A DNA stretch of 64,000 bases from Verticillium longisporum. Its lineage: Eukaryota > Ascomycota > Sordariomycetes > Glomerellales > Plectosphaerellaceae. Where the stretch lies: positions 1,984,001-2,048,000 of the forward strand of contig JAETXT010000002.1 of assembly GCA_019188255.1 (NCBI GenBank), given 5' to 3'. The notes beneath the pieces are model-generated. The model was not told the DNA's origin and made no database searches. It saw nothing but the letters and a program-made list of their open reading frames with translations. Below, piece after piece: positions 58,675 through 64,000 of this stretch (positions are counted from its first letter, which is position 1; each line of letters opens with the position of its first letter). Both the position numbers and the translations under genes were made by a program.

Positions 58675-60857
58675 CTAGGCGGAGGCCTTGGCCTCCTCCT
58701 TCGACTCGCTTTGCGCAGACTCGGCGGCCTTGACATCGGATGCGGTCGTGGCGGGCTTGGATTCGTCGGTAGACTTTGATGCGTCAGCCTTGGAGTCACC
58801 CTCGGTCTTGGTCGCCTCGCCGTCCTTGGAGGAGGCCGCGGAGGAGCCCTTGGAAACCTGGCTCTCGAGGTCCTTGTCCTCCTCGGCGTTGTCAAACATT
58901 TCCGTGTCGTCAGAGTCGGTGAGAACCTCGGTACCGTCGCCAAGGAAGATGATACGGCCCTTGTAGCCACTGATGCCAAAGTTCTTGCCGCCCTTCTGCT
59001 CCTGATCCACCTCGTACTCGCCCTCACTGTCATCAAAGTTGTGGTGAACACCGGGTCCCCGGAATTCCGCTGTGGAGGCACGCGATCAGATCAGCCAGGG
59101 TGTCCCCTCAACAAGTGGTAGAAAATGGATGCAACGGAATCGAGAAGTCAAGAAGGGCAGTGGCTTCAGGAGGATATGCATGGGGCTGGCTGGTGTCCCC
59201 GTTCATTGCTCTAGGACGATTTGGGTGAGGATGATGTCGTACCGTATTCGGGAGGAGCGCATGGTCCGTCACCGGCAGCAACCCGCTTGGCAACTTCCTC
59301 GTACCACTCCTCCTTACTTCTGCCGCGCAAGAGACCAATAATCGTCATGGTCATGTTATCGCAGCCGACACCACCAGTCTCCGAGTTGGACGCCAGACAG
59401 TTGTCCATCATGTTCTCGCAGATCTTGTCCAGGGGCTGCTTGGCGGCAATACCGCGGCGGACGAACTCGACCACAGCCTGAGAGCTCTGACAATCCCAGA
59501 TACCTGAGAGCAGAATATGAGTCAGCGACGGTTCCTCGGAGATGAAGGCACGACAAATCAGTTTTCGGCTTACCATCGCACGCGAGGACCAGGAACTCAT
59601 CGTCATCCGTGATGTCGTGAATCTCGACGTCGGGGAAGGCGGTGACGATTTGCGCCTCAGGAGAGAGCTCGGCGCTCTTCTTGAATTCAAAGTCGCCAAT
59701 GGCACGCGACAGGGCAAGGTTGCCGTTGACGCGACCAAAGTCGACGAAACCACCAGCGGCGGTGATGCGGGACTTCTCGGCTGAAGAGGCAGAGGGGAGT
59801 ACCCCCCCAATCGTCAGTTCAAAATCGTTCTCCTAAGTGCCAGTGCGGCAGCCGCTGAGATGCTCACCTTCGAGCTGGGGCTTGTGGTCTTGCGACAGGG
59901 GCTTGGCGCGGCCCTTGATACCCAGAACACCCCTCGAGTCACCAGCGTTGGCCTATTGGAAATCTTAGCAGATGCGACTTGGACGGCGCTGGGTGCCGGT
60001 GGTGGAGCAAGCGAGGCGCTGTGTGGGAGGGGCTCTGAGAGGGGTGAGACGCACGACATAGATCTTGTCATCGTTGATGAGGCTGACGCAGGCGGTGCAA
60101 CCAGAGACCTCCTCTTCGTAGCGGGGATCTGCAGTGGCGCACGAAGAAATCAGCTGAGTGCCGATTTGACCGGGTGCGCGAGAATTTTTCTGTTACCGTT
60201 GAGGATAGCGCGATCCGTGGCCAGGAAGCCATCCTTCAGCGCCTGTTCATAGTTGCCCTTCTTAAAGGTCTCTTGCTTGCGGACAATCTCGTGCAGCTGG
60301 TCGCCAGCAAATAAGGCTACTTTATCACCGCCATGACCGTCGTAGACTGCAAAAAGGAGAGCCGGGAGGCGTGCTGCTTCGCTTCATCGCTGCCGGGAGG
60401 GAGGAGGTCGAGCTTGGTGCTGTGGGCGTCCTCCATGCTTATCCGCCAGCCCTGCATGGCAGAGACACCGTAGATGAGGCGCGCATCTTCGCCGGTATCC
60501 GAAGTCTGTCAGGCAAGAAACACACAAAGACTCGTCAGCGGTTTGCTCCAGCACGCAGAAGTGATGGGGATGTGCATGACGGTTCATGTGCGTTTTGAAG
60601 CGTTGAGGGGTTCGCGAGGGCGCGACTTGTTGTGTGGCTGAAGGTGGGATGTGGGCTTGGCCAGAAAGCCCCGCGACGCGAAATGATGCAACTGGGGGGG
60701 GGGGCGCCAGGCTCTTTGGAACACGACGTGCAAAGGTGGTGCCGAGGTTTTGGGGCTTTGGAAGGGGGACCGTGACAAGTTGCGCTCAGGGCAGAGGCGG
60801 GCAGGAGAGAAGACGACATACCTTCTCGACAACGGGTTCGGAGAGAGTCTGACCCAT
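58675..60857 (-). CDS. PP2C-type Ser/Thr phosphatase (Ptc2/Ptc3-like), one frame break
   Basis: Mn2+/Mg2+-dependent phosphatase that reverses MAP-kinase and checkpoint signals. Seven exons: 60857-60822, 60505-60197, 60128-60055, 59952-59868, 59780-59574, 59503-59243 and 59069-58675; all introns are GT-AG. With one base added the product has 455 residues. Exon 1 encodes [12 protein letters not shown], a possible N-myristoylation context. Catalytic motifs are all present: [38 protein letters not shown] and GCDNMTMTI. The tail after residue 350 is acidic and Ser/Lys-rich, as in Ptc2/Ptc3. The frame breaks at AAAAA 60351-60355 just before AVYDGHGG. No donor lies nearby, so an unseen intron is unlikely. 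Intron 6 (59070-59242, 173 bp) is the longest in the gene apart from intron 1. Confidence 0.95.
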
Positions 60858-62739
60858 GATGGCTGGGTAGCAAAAAGGCGTCGTTGACGGAGTGGAGCGG
60901 GCGTGGCGAGCTGAGGGTGCTTGAGGGATGAGGGATTGAGCGAGGTGGGAGGAAAGAGGGAGAGAGTGTGAGCGTGAGAGAGAGGAGTCCTGGGAGTGGA
61001 GGCGCGGATCAGAGTAAGGTCGTCGCGGGGTATCTCAAACAGGATTCGATCGTGGAAGCAGAAAAAAAGACCCGTCCGAGGAAGAGGAAGGGGGAGGGGT
61101 GGTGAGGTGGTGAGGTGGTGAGGTGGGTGGGATAGTAAGGACGGAGGGGAGGGAGCAAGAAGGGTTGTCGGATTGTGTGAACTGGTGAGGTGGAGGGCGG
61201 TATGGGCAGGCGTACTCGGCAGCAAAGTTCTAGATCGCGCAGATTCGGCAGGAGCGGGGTATCCGGGTCGCAGCTGGTGGTTTTGGCTGAGCAGCTTCGT
61301 GGGAGCGACAAGGCGTGTGGACTGTCGATCAGAGCTGTCGCGGCCAGGCCCTGCAGGGTTGGAGGTGCTTCGGATCGTCAAGACGGGGTACGAGATGATC
61401 AAGTCACGAATGTTGCGAGGACAGGTGAGGTTGGGCCTGGATGACGAAGGAGGGTGGTCCAGAGGGTTTGAATTTTTCCCAAGGCTGCAAAATCACTCGG
61501 GAGTCTGGGGCGAGGTCGCGTGTGCCGTGTGGTGTGGTGTGGTGTGCCTGTGAGCCAACGGGATTGTTGACGGGAGTGGTGTGGTGGTGTGTCTGCCTGC
61601 CCGTCTGTACAGACAGTTTCCCCAGTACCTAGGTACCTACCTACCTGTGGTGATGCTGCTGCGCCTGACGAAAGGAAGCGGGGGGAGGGAGAGGCGCCCG
61701 CGCCAGAGGCCCAATTTGGGGGAGCCCAAGTTCCTTTCTACAGCGGAGCCACAGGCCCAGGTGCGCTGTAGCTGGAGACTAGGCTTCACCAGGCGCCGCC
61801 TCCTGTTGCTTCTTCTTGTCTGCCCTTGTCATTCCTGCCTCGTCATTCCTGCCTTGTCATCATTCCTGCCCTGCCTTGCCCGTTGGCCTCGCCCCTTGGT
61901 TGGCCTTGCCTGCGCTGCCTGCACTGCCCATTCTCGTCATCCCTTGATGGCCTGCCTCGAGAGGCGTGCATCGTGTCTTTCCCCCACTTCATCCCACTCT
62001 GGGTAGCCCTACCGCTCCTTACCTCATCCAGCGAAGAAGTACCTCAAATCAGGCACGCCACGCCACACGCCTGGGCTGCCTGCAATTTTTCATGAGGGCA
62101 CGGACGCGGCCGTCCTCAACGTCGCCACTCCACTGACGGGAGGAAGACATGAAGAGAGCCAGCGAGTGCCACACGGCGAGGCGTTTGCGTCTAGCTGTTT
62201 TGGCCCTGCTGCTGTCTGACCTGCCGTATTAAGGTACTACCCTGGTGCACACGACAACGCGAGGGGGCCAGGGCTCGTCAGTGATTGCACCGAGTAGGAT
62301 CAACCAGTCTACGATCCCACACTTGCCAGGCCAATGTTTGAACCTTGAGCCTCGGATGAAGACAACGAGCCAATTTGAGTCGTCTTTTTCTTCTTCGTGG
62401 CGGAACACAGGGAGTCATATCTTGCGACGGGTGCTCTCTCTGCCCATGACGTTTCTCCGTTGAGTCTAGGGTGCCTGGATGTCTCGGGGAACTTCATGGG
62501 AGTACTGCTGCTCCTGCCACCGGTGACCATGCACCATCGAGGACATCCTCCTTTGGAAAGAAAAACACAAGGCTGTCATACACGGACATGGGGAAACCCG
62601 TCTCTCTATTGTATCGTCGGCTGGAATATATTAAGAATAAGTTTTGCTAGTATGGAGTACGTCTAGGTGCTGGCTGTCCAGAGGGGCCGGGGTATAAGAA
62701 AAAGACAAATCGGACGGAACTGTACAAACAATCGATGAA
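60858..62739. other. Intergenic, PP2C promoter and beyond
   Basis: About 1.9 kb with no supported gene. A GGTGAGGT repeat lies near 61095-61125 and a CCTAGGTA island at 61625-61650. Confidence 0.5.
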
Positions 62740-64000
62740 CTAGATGAAGACGGCAAAGTCGTCACTCTCAGTTCTCCCGAGCCCACCCTTGCGGCTGTCA
62801 TCCCTTGCCGTCGCACCTATGGTGCTGCTGTCATCCCTTCCCATAGGAGTACCCGCCTCGGTCTCCCAGCCTGAATCCCCAGAACCAGGCTTGGACGTCG
62901 AGTAGCGAGACGGCTCTCCGCTTTCCCCGAGCCACACGGCCGAGGGCTTCACAGGTCGAATCGAAGAACCTGGTCGATTTCCCAGCGGCACCCTGGCACC
63001 AGTGTCCCATTTGCTCGGTGACATGAGGCTGATGGTTGACTCGCTTTCGCGCCTCTTGTCACGTCGAAGGGATACGCCTTTGCCCATCCATGCGCTGTTG
63101 CGCCTGTTTTCATCCTGAAACAAAGGGTTGGACGAGCCGACGGATCTCTTAGCTGACTTGAGCGGCCGGCGTGGCGGAGTTTGTGTTGGGTAGAATGGAG
63201 ACTCGCGCACGAGCTCCTCATATGCAATGCCGAGCGAGTCGCGAGGGGCCGTCTGCCAGTTTTCTGTGCCTCGGGCTGCCGAGGTTCCTGGCGCTATCGT
63301 TGACCAGTTCGCCTCTGCGTCCGAAGAGCCTGTGGTCGAGGTTGGGACGGATGCGGATGACGAATATGTCACCGTCTGCCGACGTCGCGGGGTCCGGGGC
63401 GGCACACCGGAGCGGCTACCGAACCAAGGGCTGGCATCAGAACGGCGGCTAACAGGTCTGGCTCTTGACAGGTCGCTCTGCATGGACATTTGTCTAAAGA
63501 GGCTGACGCCATCGCTGCGCTCCTCACTTGAGCCAGAGACGGTCTGGAAGCTGCTCGACCGAGCGTCGCTGTCGCTGTATACTTTGAATGTACCAGCCGG
63601 GTTGGTCCCCGTAAACCTTTTTCCGTGTGTAGGGTGAGAACCGAGCGGACTCATCTGCTCCGGAATGGAAGACAGTGTATCAGAGGCTGCGGCTGGCAAA
63701 GGAGGCACGGGGAGCAGATTGCTGCTCGTCGCTGTCTCTGATCCCTTGGAGTGCCCAGGCTTCTCAAACATGTACGCCACCTCTGGTGTGGGCTGTATAC
63801 TCTTGCGGTCAAACTCATCGTCGTCCATGGAAGGTATAGTAATATCCAAGGTGTTTCTGAACGAGTTGCCATCCTGCGCACGAAGGAAACGTGGCCCCGA
63901 GGGAAACTTGCGTATGCTCTCGTACAAGCTGAGGAAAGAATTCCGACTTTGTCGCTGAGACGGTCCGCCGCGGCTCAATCGACCGAGGTAGCCCTCCTCA
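62740..64000 (-). CDS. C-terminal part of an unknown Ser-rich protein
   Basis: The frame is open from the right edge of the window to a stop at 62740, about 420 codons, so the 5' part is missing. No ATG begins it here and the first residues read EEGYLGRLSRGG. I do not recognise the protein. It is polar, Ser/Thr/Pro/Arg-rich and mostly disordered, with short ordered-looking pieces such as FLSLYESIRKFPSGPRFLR and AYEELVRESPFYPTQTPPRR. Such tails are common in cytosolic ends of fungal membrane proteins or signalling scaffolds. No frame break is seen. The gene's function is set by the part outside this window. Confidence 0.7.
   Translation of the reverse strand, partial: EEGYLGRLSRGGPSQRQSRNSFLSLYESIRKFPSGPRFLRAQDGNSFRNTLDITIPSMDDDEFDRKSIQPTPEVAYMFEKPGHSKGSETATSSNLLPVPPLPAAASDTLSSIPEQMSPLGSHPTHGKRFTGTNPAGTFKVYSDSDARSSSFQTVSGSSEERSDGVSLFRQMSMQSDLSRARPVSRRSDASPWFGSRSGVPPRTPRRRQTVTYSSSASVPTSTTGSSDAEANWSTIAPGTSAARGTENWQTAPRDSLGIAYEELVRESPFYPTQTPPRRPLKSAKRSVGSSNPLFQDENRRNSAWMGKGVSLRRDKRRESESTISLMSPSKWDTGARVPLGNRPGSSIRPVKPSAVWLGESGEPSRYSTSKPGSGDSGWETEAGTPMGRDDSSTIGATARDDSRKGGLGRTESDDFAVFI

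Overview
The window is nuclear DNA of a filamentous ascomycete, most likely a Sordariomycete. The reasons are GC-rich coding sequence, many short GT-AG introns (54 to 230 bp) with CTAAC/CTGAC-type branch sites, mould-specific genes (wetA, esdC, a secreted PL3 pectate lyase, DUF3433 membrane proteins) and intergenic islands of CCTAGGTA-type repeats. No mobile element, rRNA, CRISPR array or convincing tRNA was found. Twenty protein genes are supported; the first may be, and the last clearly is, cut by the window edge.

Layout. 0-7.2 kb: a Pro-rich unknown gene with an in-frame TAG, pectate lyase PL3 (-), an amidohydrolase-2/lactonase-like enzyme (-), and EsdC (-). 8.7-14.7 kb: a small unknown gene (+) and the conidiation regulator wetA (+), with five AbaA-type CATTCY sites in its promoter. 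14.7-22.1 kb: the largest gene-free block. 22.1-24.4 kb: a TRP-like/flavin-carrier membrane protein (-). 27.1-30.1 kb: a small membrane protein (-), a PhzF-family enzyme (-) and a divergent RidA-family protein (+). 30.3-32.9 kb: a DUF3433 membrane protein (-). 35.4-41.5 kb: a coiled-coil protein (+) and Vac7 (-), convergent. 45.8-50.7 kb: Dim1 rRNA dimethyltransferase (-) and splicing factor Prp1/Prp6 (+), sharing a 425-bp divergent promoter. 51.1-64 kb: a small 'calcofluor white hypersensitive' family protein (-), a dysferlin-domain Mug65-like protein (+), a PPR protein (+), a PP2C phosphatase (-), and the C-terminal part of a Ser-rich protein (-).

How the genes fit together. This is mostly a housekeeping chromosome arm with two developmental regulators (esdC and wetA) about 5 kb apart. 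Dim1 and Prp1 link ribosome biogenesis and splicing through one promoter region. The Flc-like protein, Vac7, DUF3433 and the calcofluor-family protein are membrane, vacuole or cell-wall associated. No biosynthetic cluster or defence system is evident.

Most important caveat. Nine of the 20 genes contain at least one frame break inside otherwise strongly conserved protein. Eleven are consistent with loss of one base, eight of them in C/G or A/T homopolymer runs. This looks like systematic sequence error rather than biology, so protein models from this window need correction. I did not find a clearly new biological system. The best leads are the AbaA-site cluster, the microexon RidA variant beside PhzF, the readable introns in vac7 and prp1, the in-frame TAG at 1041, and the CCTAGGTA islands.
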